Assembly (NCBI RefSeq): GCF_029894425.1
Contig: NZ_JARXYJ010000001.1
Span: 2,480,001-2,544,000 of the forward strand
DNA from: Streptomyces sp. SAI-127
Lineage (GTDB): Bacteria > Actinomycetota > Actinomycetes > Streptomycetales > Streptomycetaceae
Direction: 5' to 3'
Length of the DNA: 64,000 nt
In this document: positions 1 through 7,595 of the stretch, piece after piece
Layout of the letters: each line of letters begins with the position of its first letter
How positions within the stretch are numbered: the stretch's first letter is position 1
Program-made: the position numbers and the translations under genes
Notes under the pieces: model-generated
The model's input: the letters and a program-made list of their open reading frames with translations, nothing else
Told to the model about the DNA's origin: nothing
The model's database searches: none

Positions 1-870
1 CGCTGCCCTCGGGGCGTCCCGCATCGGACGAGGTCGCCCAGGCCCCGGACCCGTCGTCCCCTACGACCAGGACGGCGCCGGGCTCGCCCGGCCACTCCCC
101 GTCCAAGTCGCCGAGCCCCTCCGCCACCTCCGGCTCCCCGGCGCCCAAGGGATCCCGGAACAGCCCCTCCGCGTCGGCGACGGATGGCGGCGCCGCCACG
201 AAGGGCACCGGCAAGTCCGGGCAGCAGGGAACCGCCACCGGCACCCCGCTCACCTGGACCGTCAACTCCCATGTCTGGAACGCGGGCTGCGGCCACGACT
301 ACGTCATCGACAAGCCGCCCGCCCAGGTCCCGCCGCCCCCGACGGCCCAGGACGCCGCGAACTGGGCGGGCACGCTGGGTGCGATCCACGGTCGGCAGAC
401 CATGGTGCAGATCTCGGTGCAGGGCCGGAACTCGACGGCCGTCGTCCTCGAGGACCTCCGGGTCCGGGTCGTCTCGCGCGGGACCCCCGGCCAAGGGCAA
501 CGCGTATGCCATGGACCAGGGTTGCGGAGGCGCGCTCACCCCGCGCTACTTCTCCGTCGACCTGGACAAGGACCGGCCGATCGCCCACTCGCAGTCCGGC
601 AACGACGGCGAGAACGTCATCCCGGCCGTCAGGATGCCCTACCGCGTCTCCTCCGAGGACCCGGAGGTGCTGCTGGTCACGGCGGAGACCGAGGGCTGTG
701 ACTGCGGTTGGTACCTCGAACTGGACTGGTCCTCCCAGGGCCGCACCGGCACGGTCCGCGTCGACGACAGCGGCCGCCCGTTCCGTACGACCGCCATCAA
801 GGGCCTGCCCCGCTACTGGTACGGCACGAACACCGCGGGTGAGCGGGCCTGGGTGGACTACGACAGCTAG
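1..870 (+). pseudogene. 3' part of a Streptomyces regulator-like protein with extracellular C-terminal domain; frame broken near 488
   Basis: The 5' end lies outside the window. From base 3 one frame reads a Pro/Ser/Thr/Lys-rich linker and then a folded-looking domain (LTWTVNSHVWNAGCGHDYV, later VQISVQGRNSTAVVLEDLRV). At the C-rich run 484-490 the coding signal jumps by one base, and the next frame continues KGNAYAMDQGCGGALTPRYF through to TAG at 868-870. Removing one C or G there would give a single continuous protein. Four cysteines (AGCGH, DQGCGG, GCDCGW) fit an exported disulfide-bonded domain. In streptomycetes I associate such C-termini with helix-turn-helix proteins that carry a membrane anchor; the HTH part is not visible here. 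The break may be a real mutation or a one-base sequence error. The stop overlaps the convergent VOC gene's stop by two bases. Confidence 0.7.
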
Positions 871-1235
871 GAGCCGGCCGCGGACCCCACACGGTGAGCC
901 GTGCCGTCGGGGTCCACGTAGGCGAACTCCCGCAGTCCGTAAGGCGTGTCGGCCGGCTCGGCGAAGCGTCCCTCGACGCCGGAAGCGACCCACTCGGCAT
1001 GGACGGCGTCGGCGTCACTCACGTACAGATAGACGACGGCTCCGGTGCGCAGAGGGTCGTGCTCGGACCACTCGCTGAGGTGCATCGAGACCGAGCCCCG
1101 CTCGACGTAGCCGTACCGCTGCGGACCGTCGTAGGCACGCGCGGCGAAGCCCAGCCGACGGTATCGCTCCAGGGCCGCGGCGAGGTTCCGGACCGGGACG
1201 ACGGGCGCGACTTCGGTGAAGGCGATTTCTGGCAT
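867..1235 (-). CDS. VOC family (glyoxalase/bleomycin-resistance fold) protein
   Basis: This is a 122-residue single-module vicinal-oxygen-chelate protein. It opens with VAPVVPVRNLAAALERYRRLGF, the usual first beta-alpha unit, and ends with the family signature REFAYVDPDGTAHRVG. Members bind a metal or small hydrophobic ligand, and many sequester bleomycin-like drugs or act as dioxygenases or isomerases. Nothing in the sequence fixes the substrate. The length is right for a half-barrel that must dimerise. It runs convergent with the broken regulator gene, sharing two bases of stop codon. It lies 25 bases downstream of the poxB start side in the same orientation as poxB, so read-through from poxB is possible. 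Confidence 0.85.
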   Translation of the reverse strand: MPEIAFTEVAPVVPVRNLAAALERYRRLGFAARAYDGPQRYGYVERGSVSMHLSEWSEHDPLRTGAVVYLYVSDADAVHAEWVASGVEGRFAEPADTPYGLREFAYVDPDGTAHRVGSAAGS

Positions 1236-1260
1236 ACGGCCAGTCTTGCACCCACGGGGC

Positions 1261-3003
1261 TCAGGGCCGGGGCACGTTCCGGAGGTTGGAGCGGGCCATC
1301 TGGAGCATGCGGCCGACTCCTCCGTCGAGGACGATCTTCGAGGCGGACAGGGCGAAGCCGGTGACCATCTCGGTGCTGATCTTCGGCGGGATGGAGAGGG
1401 CGTTGGGGTCGGTGACGATGTCGACGAGGGCGGGACCCTTGTGCTTGAACGCCGACTTCAGGGCCCCGGCGAGGTCCTTGGGCTTCTCCACGCGCACGCC
1501 ATGGGCACCGCAGGCGCGGGCCACGGCCGCGAAGTCCGGGTTCTTGTTCGTGGTGCCGTAGGAGGGGAGCCCGGCGACCAGCATCTCCAACTCGACCATG
1601 CCGAGCGAGGAGTTGTTGAAGAGGACGACCTTCACGGGGAGGTCGTACTGGACGAGGGTCAGGAAGTCGCCCATCAGCATGGAGAATCCGCCGTCGCCGG
1701 ACATCGACACCACCTGCCGTCCGCGGTCGGTGAACTGCGCCCCGATCGCCATCGGCAGCGCGTTCGCCATCGAGCCGTGCGAGAAGGAACCGATCACACG
1801 GCGGCGGCCGTTGGGCGAGATGTAACGGGCGGCCCACACATTGCACATGCCGGTGTCGACGGTGAACACCGCGTCGTCGTCGGCGAGTTCGTCGAGTACG
1901 GAGGCCACGTACTCGGGATGGATCGGGACGTGCTTGTCGACCTTGCGGGTGTACGCCTTCACGACCCCTTCGAGCGCGTCGGCGTGCTTCTTGAGCATCT
2001 TGTCGAGGAAACGCCGGTTCGTCTTGGCCTTCACCCGGGGCGTCAGACAGCGCAGGGTCTCCTTCACGTCGCCCCAGACGGCGAGGTCGAGCTTGGAGCG
2101 GCGGCCCAAGTGCTCGGGGCGTACGTCGACTTGGGCGATCTTGACGTCGTCGGGGAGGAAGGCGTTGTACGGGAAGTCGGTGCCGAGCAGGATCAGCAGG
2201 TCGCACTCGTGGGTGGCCTCGTAGGCGGCGCCGTAGCCGAGCAGTCCGCTCATGCCGACGTCGAAGGGGTTGTCGTACTGGATCCACTCCTTGCCCCTGA
2301 GGGCGTGCCCCACCGGTGACTTGACCTTCTCCGCGAACTCCATGACCTCGGCGTGCGCGCCCGCCGTGCCGCTGCCGCAGAACAGGGTGACCCTGTCGGC
2401 CTTGTCGATCAGCTCGACGAGCTTGTCGATCTCGGCGTCGCCGGGGCGGACGCTGGGCCGGGAGGTGACGAGGGCGGTCTCGGCGGCCTTGTCGGGGGCG
2501 GGCTGGTCGGCGATGTCGCCGGGGAGGGTGACGACGCTGACACCGGAGCGGCCGACGGCGTTCTGGATGGCGGTCTGCAGCAGCCTTGGCATCTGCTTCG
2601 GGTTGGAGATCATCTCGCTGTAGTGGCTGCACTCGCGGAACAGCTGGTCGGGGTGGGTCTCCTGGAAGTAACCGAGGCCGATCTCGCTGGAGGGGATGTG
2701 CGAGGCGAGGGCGAGCACGGGGGCCATCGAGCGGTGGGCGTCGTAGAGCCCGTTGATGAGGTGCAGGTTGCCGGGTCCGCAGGAACCGGCGCAGGCGGCG
2801 AGTGTGCCGGTGATCTGGGCCTCCGCGCCCGCGGCGAAGGCGGCGGTCTCCTCGTGCCGTACGTGCACCCAGTCGATGGCGGAGTTGCGGCGGACGGCGT
2901 CCACGACGGGGTTGAGGCTGTCGCCGACGACGCCGTAGAGGCGTTTCACACCGGCCTTGACGAGGATGTCCACGAACTGTTCGGCGACGTTCTGCTTGGC
3001 CAT
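1261..3003 (-). CDS. poxB: Pyruvate oxidase / pyruvate dehydrogenase (quinone), ThDP-dependent
   Basis: The 580-residue protein aligns by eye along its whole length with E. coli PoxB, which decarboxylates pyruvate to acetate and CO2 and passes electrons through FAD to membrane quinone. The catalytic glutamate lies in VRHEETAAFAAGAEAQ (about E51). CAGSCGPGNLHLINGL and SEIGLGYFQETHP are near-identical to PoxB. The thiamine-diphosphate motif starts GDGGFSMLMGDF near residue 433 and closes with the NN pair near 460. I chose the ATG at 3003 because the 15 codons upstream (WIDGPKETEGVHGS) have no family counterpart. The C-terminus ends SNLRNVPRP and does not obviously show the lipid-binding tail of E. 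coli PoxB. The gene lies 54 bases downstream of the PP2C-like gene on the same strand and may be cotranscribed with it. Confidence 0.88.
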   Translation of the reverse strand: MAKQNVAEQFVDILVKAGVKRLYGVVGDSLNPVVDAVRRNSAIDWVHVRHEETAAFAAGAEAQITGTLAACAGSCGPGNLHLINGLYDAHRSMAPVLALASHIPSSEIGLGYFQETHPDQLFRECSHYSEMISNPKQMPRLLQTAIQNAVGRSGVSVVTLPGDIADQPAPDKAAETALVTSRPSVRPGDAEIDKLVELIDKADRVTLFCGSGTAGAHAEVMEFAEKVKSPVGHALRGKEWIQYDNPFDVGMSGLLGYGAAYEATHECDLLILLGTDFPYNAFLPDDVKIAQVDVRPEHLGRRSKLDLAVWGDVKETLRCLTPRVKAKTNRRFLDKMLKKHADALEGVVKAYTRKVDKHVPIHPEYVASVLDELADDDAVFTVDTGMCNVWAARYISPNGRRRVIGSFSHGSMANALPMAIGAQFTDRGRQVVSMSGDGGFSMLMGDFLTLVQYDLPVKVVLFNNSSLGMVELEMLVAGLPSYGTTNKNPDFAAVARACGAHGVRVEKPKDLAGALKSAFKHKGPALVDIVTDPNALSIPPKISTEMVTGFALSASKIVLDGGVGRMLQMARSNLRNVPRP

Positions 3004-3057
3004 GGAACCATGCACCCCTTCGGTCTCCTTGGGTCCATCAATCCACAATGGCCGCGA

Positions 3058-5832
3058 TCACGCCTCCCAAACGGCGGCGGCTGTACGGTCGTCGGCGTAT
3101 CCCTTGACCCGGACTTGGGAGTCGGCGAGGAACGCGGCGAGGCCGGGCGGGGGTCCTGACCACCTTCCTGTGAGGTACTCGCACAGGTCGGGCTCACCGC
3201 GCAGGGGATCGGCGAGGCCTCCGGTGCACATCAGGAGGGTGTCACCCGGGCGGGCGACGGAGGCGCGGAAGCGGAAGGGTTCGCGGGGCGGCTCCGGGGC
3301 GGGTTCGTAGGGGCTCGGGGGTGTGGGGATGCCGAGGTCCATGGTGAGGCGGTCGCCCTCGGGGGTCTCGGTCGGCAGCGAGCCGAAGCCGACGACCGGT
3401 TCGCCGGTGATGTCGGTGAGGCGGGGTTCGATGTCGTGCCATTCGCCGTCGCGGAGACGGAAGAGACCGCCCGCGCCGACGCCGAAGAAGACGCGGATGC
3501 GGCAGTCGGGGTCGGCGGGCAGGAGCAGACAGCGCAGGGTGGCGGCGTACTCCTCCGGGTCGATGCCCTGTTCGACGGCGCTGGCGCGCAGCTTTCCGAG
3601 GCTGCGGTCGGTGAGCCGGTGCAGCCCGGACTTGAGGTCACCGCGGCGGGCGGCGCTGATGTCCTGTGCGAGCCGGGCGTGACTGCGGCCGACGGCCCGC
3701 CCGATCCAGTGGCAGGCCTCGGCGGCGGCGCGGTGGGCACCGGGGGTGGCTCGGGCGCCGGTGGCCATGGCGACGAGGATCAGCGCCTGCTCGCCGGTAC
3801 CGAAGCGGGCGGTGAGCAGGGAGTCCCTTCGGGGCTCGCCGCGGAACCTGGCCGAGTCCCCTCGCACGGACGCCGCTCGCAGCGTGCACGTCCCGTATCT
3901 GGCGCCGTCCAGCACGGTGTCGGCCACCAGGTCGTCGAGTTCGTCGGGGTCTGCGGGTGGGAGGGCGGTGGGTTCGGCGTCGTAGGTGGGAGGGCCTGAG
4001 CCGACGAATCCGACAGGGGTGGGCGGGAGGGTGGGGATGTCCAAGCGGGTGGCGGTGCGGGGTGCCTGCGGCGCGGGGGCGGGTTCCGGGTCGGCACCGT
4101 TCTGGTCGTGTCCGGGTGGCTCGGGGGGCTCAGGGGTCGGGTTGGGCTGCGTGGAACCCGGGCCGGCTGCGGGGGGTTCCTGGGCGAGGTCGGCTTCGAC
4201 GTCAGGTGCGGCGGCCCACCAGTCGCCTTCGACACGACGCGTGCCGGCTCCGCCTCGGCGCGAGGGCCCTGGAGGGCTCTCGGGGCCGCCGGCTGTGGTC
4301 ACGTCCTCGGCGCCGCCTGCGGGGTCACGGGGGTCGACTCCGCCGACGCCACGCCCTCCGGAATCGCCACGGCCTGGCGAACCGGCCCGGTCGGCGTCCT
4401 GCGGTTCGTCATCGGCGACACCACTCCGCGAGGCAGCTCCGCGGGAGCCGCGGCCGTCGGGCCGAAGGGCCTGGTCACCGTCGTGTGGCGCATCATCTCC
4501 ACCGACGACCCGCTCCCCGGAATCGCCGCGGTCGGAGGCAGCGACCCGGTCACCGCCGGGCGGCGGGCCCTCTGCGGCACCACCCCGCGCAGCCGCTCCG
4601 CCGTAGACACCGCTACCCGGGCCGCCGCCGTCAGGAGAAACGCCCCGGTCACCGTCCTGCGGCGCATCATCAGCGACACCACCGGGCGAGATCGCCCCGC
4701 CGCCGTCAGGAGAAACGGCCCGGTCGGCGTCCTGCGGTGGCGGGGGTGGTGCCGCGGGGCGAGGTGGGGCTGAGGGGTGTGGGGGTGCGGCGGTCGGCGG
4801 CCGCGGGGGCTCGGTCGGCATGCGCGAGGTCGGAACGGTCGTGGCCGGAGGCGTCTCGGTGGACGTACGTCCGCCGGGTGGCGGGGGCGGGCGGTCCTCG
4901 GCGGGCCGCTCGACGAAGCCGGGCGGCTTGGGGCCGGGCGGGAAGGACGCGGGGCCGTCGGATACGTCGGGTGGCGTCTGCCAGGGGACGCGGTGCCGGC
5001 CGGGTGAGGGAGCCGTCGCCTCGGAGAAACCTATCCGCGGCGCGGGGACCCCCGTGCCGGACCGACGGCTCTGCTCGTCCGCAGCACCCCACTCGGAACC
5101 GGGCTGTCCTTCACCGGACCCTGTCTCAGCACCGGGCTGTCCTTCACCGAGCTCCGTCTCAGCGCTGGGCCGTCCACCACCGAGCTCCGTCTCCGAGCCC
5201 GGCTGCCCCCCACCGGGCCCCGCCTCCGAGCCCGGCTGACCCTCAACAGGCCCTCCCTCCAAGCCGGGCCGTCCGCCACCGGACCCTGCCCCCGACTCCG
5301 GCCATCCACCACCAAGCCCCGCCTCCGAGCCCGGCTGACCCTCAACAGGCCGTCCCTCGAAGCCGGGCCGTCCACCACCGGACCCTGCCCCCGACTCCGG
5401 CCATCCACCACCAAGCCCCGCCTCCGAGCGCGGCTGACCCTCAACAGGCCGTCCCTCGAAGCCGGGCCGTCCGCCACCGGGCCCTGCCCCCGACTCCGGC
5501 CATCCACCACCGGGCCTCGCCCCGGAGCCCGGCTGACCCTCACCAGACCCTGCCCCCAAGCCAGGCCAACCACCACCAGACCCCGCGTCCGAGCCCGGCT
5601 GACCCCCACCAAGCCCCGCCTCCAAGCCCGGCCGAACCTCACCGCGCCCCGCCTCGAAGCTCAGCCCTCCGCCCCCCGACCCGTCCCGCACCGCGCCCGC
5701 CGCCGAGGCGAAGCGGTCGTCCAGGGTGTCCGGGGCCGGTGTGGGGCCCGTGTCGTCGGTGGAGTCGTACAGCTGCCCCCACCAGTCGTCCTCGGGACCA
5801 TGACCGGTGGGTGTTCCCCCCTGCTGGCTCAT
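3058..5832 (-). CDS. PP2C-like protein with long repetitive Pro/Gly-rich N-terminal half; probable pseudophosphatase
   Basis: About 924 residues. The first ~620 are low-complexity: after MSQQGGTPTGHGPEDDWWGQ comes a block of about 17 imperfect 11-residue repeats of the type GxGGGxPGxEA (bases about 5091-5650), then a Pro-rich stretch and a second degenerate repeat (QDGDRGVSPDGGG). The last ~300 residues resemble PP2C phosphatases (RGEPRRDSLLTARFG, ARLAQDISAARRGDLKSGLH, RVFFGVGAGGLFRLRDGEW, LLMCTGGLADPLRGEP). The aspartates that hold the catalytic metals are not where expected: the usual DGMGG reads as ATGARA and the usual SDGL reads as TGGL. I infer a non-catalytic or very divergent phosphatase domain, perhaps binding phosphoproteins. 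The start at 5832 is chosen because the preceding MRWTIGG has no ribosome site. It is cytoplasmic; no signal peptide or membrane segment is seen. Confidence 0.75.
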   Translation of the reverse strand: MSQQGGTPTGHGPEDDWWGQLYDSTDDTGPTPAPDTLDDRFASAAGAVRDGSGGGGLSFEAGRGEVRPGLEAGLGGGQPGSDAGSGGGWPGLGAGSGEGQPGSGARPGGGWPESGAGPGGGRPGFEGRPVEGQPRSEAGLGGGWPESGAGSGGGRPGFEGRPVEGQPGSEAGLGGGWPESGAGSGGGRPGLEGGPVEGQPGSEAGPGGGQPGSETELGGGRPSAETELGEGQPGAETGSGEGQPGSEWGAADEQSRRSGTGVPAPRIGFSEATAPSPGRHRVPWQTPPDVSDGPASFPPGPKPPGFVERPAEDRPPPPPGGRTSTETPPATTVPTSRMPTEPPRPPTAAPPHPSAPPRPAAPPPPPQDADRAVSPDGGGAISPGGVADDAPQDGDRGVSPDGGGPGSGVYGGAAARGGAAEGPPPGGDRVAASDRGDSGERVVGGDDAPHDGDQALRPDGRGSRGAASRSGVADDEPQDADRAGSPGRGDSGGRGVGGVDPRDPAGGAEDVTTAGGPESPPGPSRRGGAGTRRVEGDWWAAAPDVEADLAQEPPAAGPGSTQPNPTPEPPEPPGHDQNGADPEPAPAPQAPRTATRLDIPTLPPTPVGFVGSGPPTYDAEPTALPPADPDELDDLVADTVLDGARYGTCTLRAASVRGDSARFRGEPRRDSLLTARFGTGEQALILVAMATGARATPGAHRAAAEACHWIGRAVGRSHARLAQDISAARRGDLKSGLHRLTDRSLGKLRASAVEQGIDPEEYAATLRCLLLPADPDCRIRVFFGVGAGGLFRLRDGEWHDIEPRLTDITGEPVVGFGSLPTETPEGDRLTMDLGIPTPPSPYEPAPEPPREPFRFRASVARPGDTLLMCTGGLADPLRGEPDLCEYLTGRWSGPPPGLAAFLADSQVRVKGYADDRTAAAVWEA
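5091..5650 (-). repeat. 33-bp in-frame tandem repeats, locally organised as 99-bp units
   Basis: Within the PP2C-like gene, about 17 imperfect copies of a 33-bp unit encode 11-residue repeats (consensus G-S-G-G-G-W/Q/R-P-G/E-S/F-E/G-A/G). In the middle, three units together form a 99-bp higher-order repeat that recurs three times with few changes (for example GGGRPGFEGRPVEGQP then GLGGGWPESGAGS). The array stays in frame throughout, so expansion or contraction would change protein length without breaking it. Confidence 0.85.
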
Positions 5833-5853
5833 GCCCCCAATTGTCCACCGCAT

Positions 5854-6179
5854 GGGCCGTATGAAAACGGGGCATCCCGAAAATCAAGCCCCACCCCGCG
5901 CATCGAACTGTGTTGCGAAAGGGTCGCCGGACGGTTCCACCCCCCACGGGAGAACCGCCCGGCGACGCGGAGTGACCCGGACCCGATCCCCTGCGGCGGA
6001 CGCACGTCGTGGGTACCGGTCGGGTCGGCCCTGAGTGTGACCCGCTTCCCTGTCGCGGACCTGTGACGGACGACGGCCCGAGTGCCCACCGCCGTGAGAC
6101 CGATGCGCAGCTCTTCCTCAACGGTCCGGGGCGATATCGCTGACCTGCGCTTTCTGCCTGCCTCCTGCACCCTGGACTC
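5854..6179. other. Divergent intergenic region with one strong imperfect hairpin
   Basis: This lies between the PP2C-like gene (leftward) and the DUF456 gene (rightward), so it should hold both promoters. No convincing gene is seen; short open frames here have no domain-like sequence. The only striking element is an inverted repeat, 5924-5937 against 5952-5965, matching at 13 of 14 positions with a 14-base loop. I could not assign a clear -35/-10 pair. Confidence 0.5.
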
Positions 6180-6665
6180 ATGGGAGTGTGGGACCTCCTG
6201 CTGGTCGGCCTGGTCATGCTGTTCGGCCTGGTCGGGGTTCTGTTGCCCGGGGTGCCGGGGTCCTGGCTCGTGTGGTCCGCGGTCCTGTGGTGGGCGCTGA
6301 AGGATCCGCAACCGGTCGCGTGGAGCGTGCTCGTGGGGGCCACGGTCGCCCTGTTCCTCTCCCAGGTGGTGCGCTGGGCGCTGCCACCACGCCGGCTGCG
6401 GGCGAGCGGGGCCACCCCGCGCATGGGGGTCTACGCCGGAGCGGGCGCGTTCCTCGGCTTCTTCCTGATTCCCGTGCTCGGCGCGATCCCCGGGTTCATG
6501 GGCGGCATCTACCTCTCGGAACGCCTCCGCCTCGGCCGCCACGGAGCGGCGAAGGCCGCCCTGCGTACGGCGATGCGCTCGGGCGGCTCCAGCGTGCTGG
6601 CGGAACTGTTCACATGTCTGCTGATCATGGGCGCGTGGCTGGGGGCGGTGCTGTGGGGCGGCTGA
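6180..6665 (+). CDS. DUF456 family membrane protein
   Basis: A 161-residue polytopic protein. Residues 5-45 form a pair of hydrophobic helices (LLLVGLVMLFGLVGVLLPGVPGS, then SWLVWSAVLWW), with the LPGxPG loop typical of DUF456. Further membrane segments lie near residues 50-65, 88-110 and 140-160. The glycine-rich stretch GAGAFLGFFLIPVLGAIPG is also family-typical. The function of DUF456 proteins is not established. The start has no strong ribosome-binding site, so the transcript may be leaderless or the initiation weak. A perfect palindrome at 6669-6682 just after the stop may end transcription. Confidence 0.8.
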   Translation: MGVWDLLLVGLVMLFGLVGVLLPGVPGSWLVWSAVLWWALKDPQPVAWSVLVGATVALFLSQVVRWALPPRRLRASGATPRMGVYAGAGAFLGFFLIPVLGAIPGFMGGIYLSERLRLGRHGAAKAALRTAMRSGGSSVLAELFTCLLIMGAWLGAVLWGG

Positions 6666-6668
6666 CCT

Positions 6669-6682
6669 GGGACCGCGGTCCC
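6669..6682. terminator. Perfect 14-bp palindrome downstream of the DUF456 gene
   Basis: GGGACCGCGGTCCC is a perfect palindrome four bases after the DUF456 stop, inside a wider CCTG...CAGG frame (6666-6690). It could form a compact hairpin and act as a terminator, or be a protein-binding site for the next gene. There is no U-tract, as is common in high-GC actinomycetes. Confidence 0.4.
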
Positions 6683-6742
6683 GGACAGGCCTAGGACGAG
6701 ATTCCGATGTGCGGGCGGCGCGGGCGTGTTTGGGTGGCTGGC

Positions 6743-7114
6743 ATGACCGAATTCAGCGAGGCCGAGCGCGCGTACCTGAAGTCCCAGCGGCTGGGCCGGC
6801 TCGCCACCGTCGACCCGCAGGGACAGCCGCAGGCGAACCCGGTCGGCTTCTTCCCGCAGGACGACGGCACCATCCTGATCGGCGGTTACGCGATGGGCCG
6901 CACGAAGAAATGGCGCAACCTCCAGAAGAACCCGAAGGTCGCGCTGGTCGTCGACGACATCGCCAGTCTGAAACCGTGGACGGTGCGCGGCATCGACATC
7001 CGCGGGGAGGCGGAGCTCCTCACGGGCCCGCACGAGTTGGGCCCGCACTTCAGCGAGGAACTGATCCGCATCCATCCACGACGGATCCACAGCTGGGGGC
7101 TCGAGGAGTCCTAG
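6743..7114 (+). CDS. PPOX-class (split-barrel) F420/FMN-dependent oxidoreductase
   Basis: A 123-residue split beta-barrel protein of the pyridoxamine-5'-phosphate-oxidase-like superfamily. Family features are LKSQRLGRLATVDPQGQPQANPVGF near the N-terminus, IGGYAMGRTKKWRNLQKNPKVALVVDD in the middle (the Arg/Lys stretch usually contacts the cofactor phosphate), and WTVRGIDIRGEAELL. In actinobacteria such short proteins most often use F420H2, so redox reduction of a small molecule is likely, but the substrate is unknown. The start is the ATG at 6743; the earlier in-frame codons (CGRRGRVWVAG) look non-coding. Its stop overlaps the stop of the convergent ogt gene by two bases. Confidence 0.82.
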   Translation: MTEFSEAERAYLKSQRLGRLATVDPQGQPQANPVGFFPQDDGTILIGGYAMGRTKKWRNLQKNPKVALVVDDIASLKPWTVRGIDIRGEAELLTGPHELGPHFSEELIRIHPRRIHSWGLEES

Positions 7115-7593
7115 AGGGCTCCTTCGAGGGTGAGCAGGGCCGTCTTGCGCTCCAGGCCGCCCGCATACCCGGTGAGCAGGCCGTTCGCGCCGATCACCCG
7201 ATGGCACGGGCGGAGGATCAGCAGCGGGTTCGCACCGATCGCGCCGCCCACGGCCCGGACGGCGACGCGGGAGGCTCCGACGCGGGCGGCGATCTCGCCG
7301 TACGTCGTGGTCGCCCCGTACGGAACGTCGTCGAGGGCGTCCCAGACGCGGGTCCGGAACTCGGTACCTTCAGGACGCAACTCCAGCTGGAACTCCTTGA
7401 GTTCACCGGCGAAGTAGGCGGCGAGCTGCTCCTGGGCGTCCCGGAAGGGGGTGGGGTCGTGGACCCAACCGTCCTGAACGGTACGGCCCTTCTTCTGCTC
7501 CGGAACGGACAACGAGGTCAGCGCGCCGGTCTCGTCGGCGGTGAGGAGCAGGGTGCCGACGGGGCTGTCGAGACGGGTCCAGCGGGTGGCCAT
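7111..7593 (-). CDS. ogt: Methylated-DNA--[protein]-cysteine S-methyltransferase
   Basis: A 160-residue DNA-repair suicide enzyme that moves the alkyl group from O6-alkylguanine to its own cysteine. The active site reads RPCHRVIGANG with C130 as acceptor, preceded by the AVGGAIGANPLLIL helix-strand segment and the helix-turn-helix PYGATTTYGEIAARVGASRVAVRAVG that binds the minor groove. The C-terminus GYAGGLERKTALLTLEG is also canonical. It starts two bases after the stop of the Ada/AlkA-like gene on the same strand, so the two are almost certainly translated from one message. This pairing is expected for an alkylation response. Confidence 0.93.
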   Translation of the reverse strand: MATRWTRLDSPVGTLLLTADETGALTSLSVPEQKKGRTVQDGWVHDPTPFRDAQEQLAAYFAGELKEFQLELRPEGTEFRTRVWDALDDVPYGATTTYGEIAARVGASRVAVRAVGGAIGANPLLILRPCHRVIGANGLLTGYAGGLERKTALLTLEGAL

Positions 7594-7595
7594 GA

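Noticed and set aside
5091..5650. Regular 33-bp spaced repeats that might suggest a CRISPR array
   Set aside because: Units are contiguous with no unique spacers and stay in a protein frame; no cas genes.
3957..5864. Open frame of 635 codons on the plus strand opposite the PP2C-like gene
   Set aside because: It is the mirror of the GC-rich repeat array; composition is Arg/His/Pro only, no domain, and the minus strand carries a recognisable C-terminal domain.
5800..6066. Possible small gene in the divergent spacer
   Set aside because: Cys/Pro/Arg-rich chance frame, no ribosome site, overlaps the PP2C gene start.
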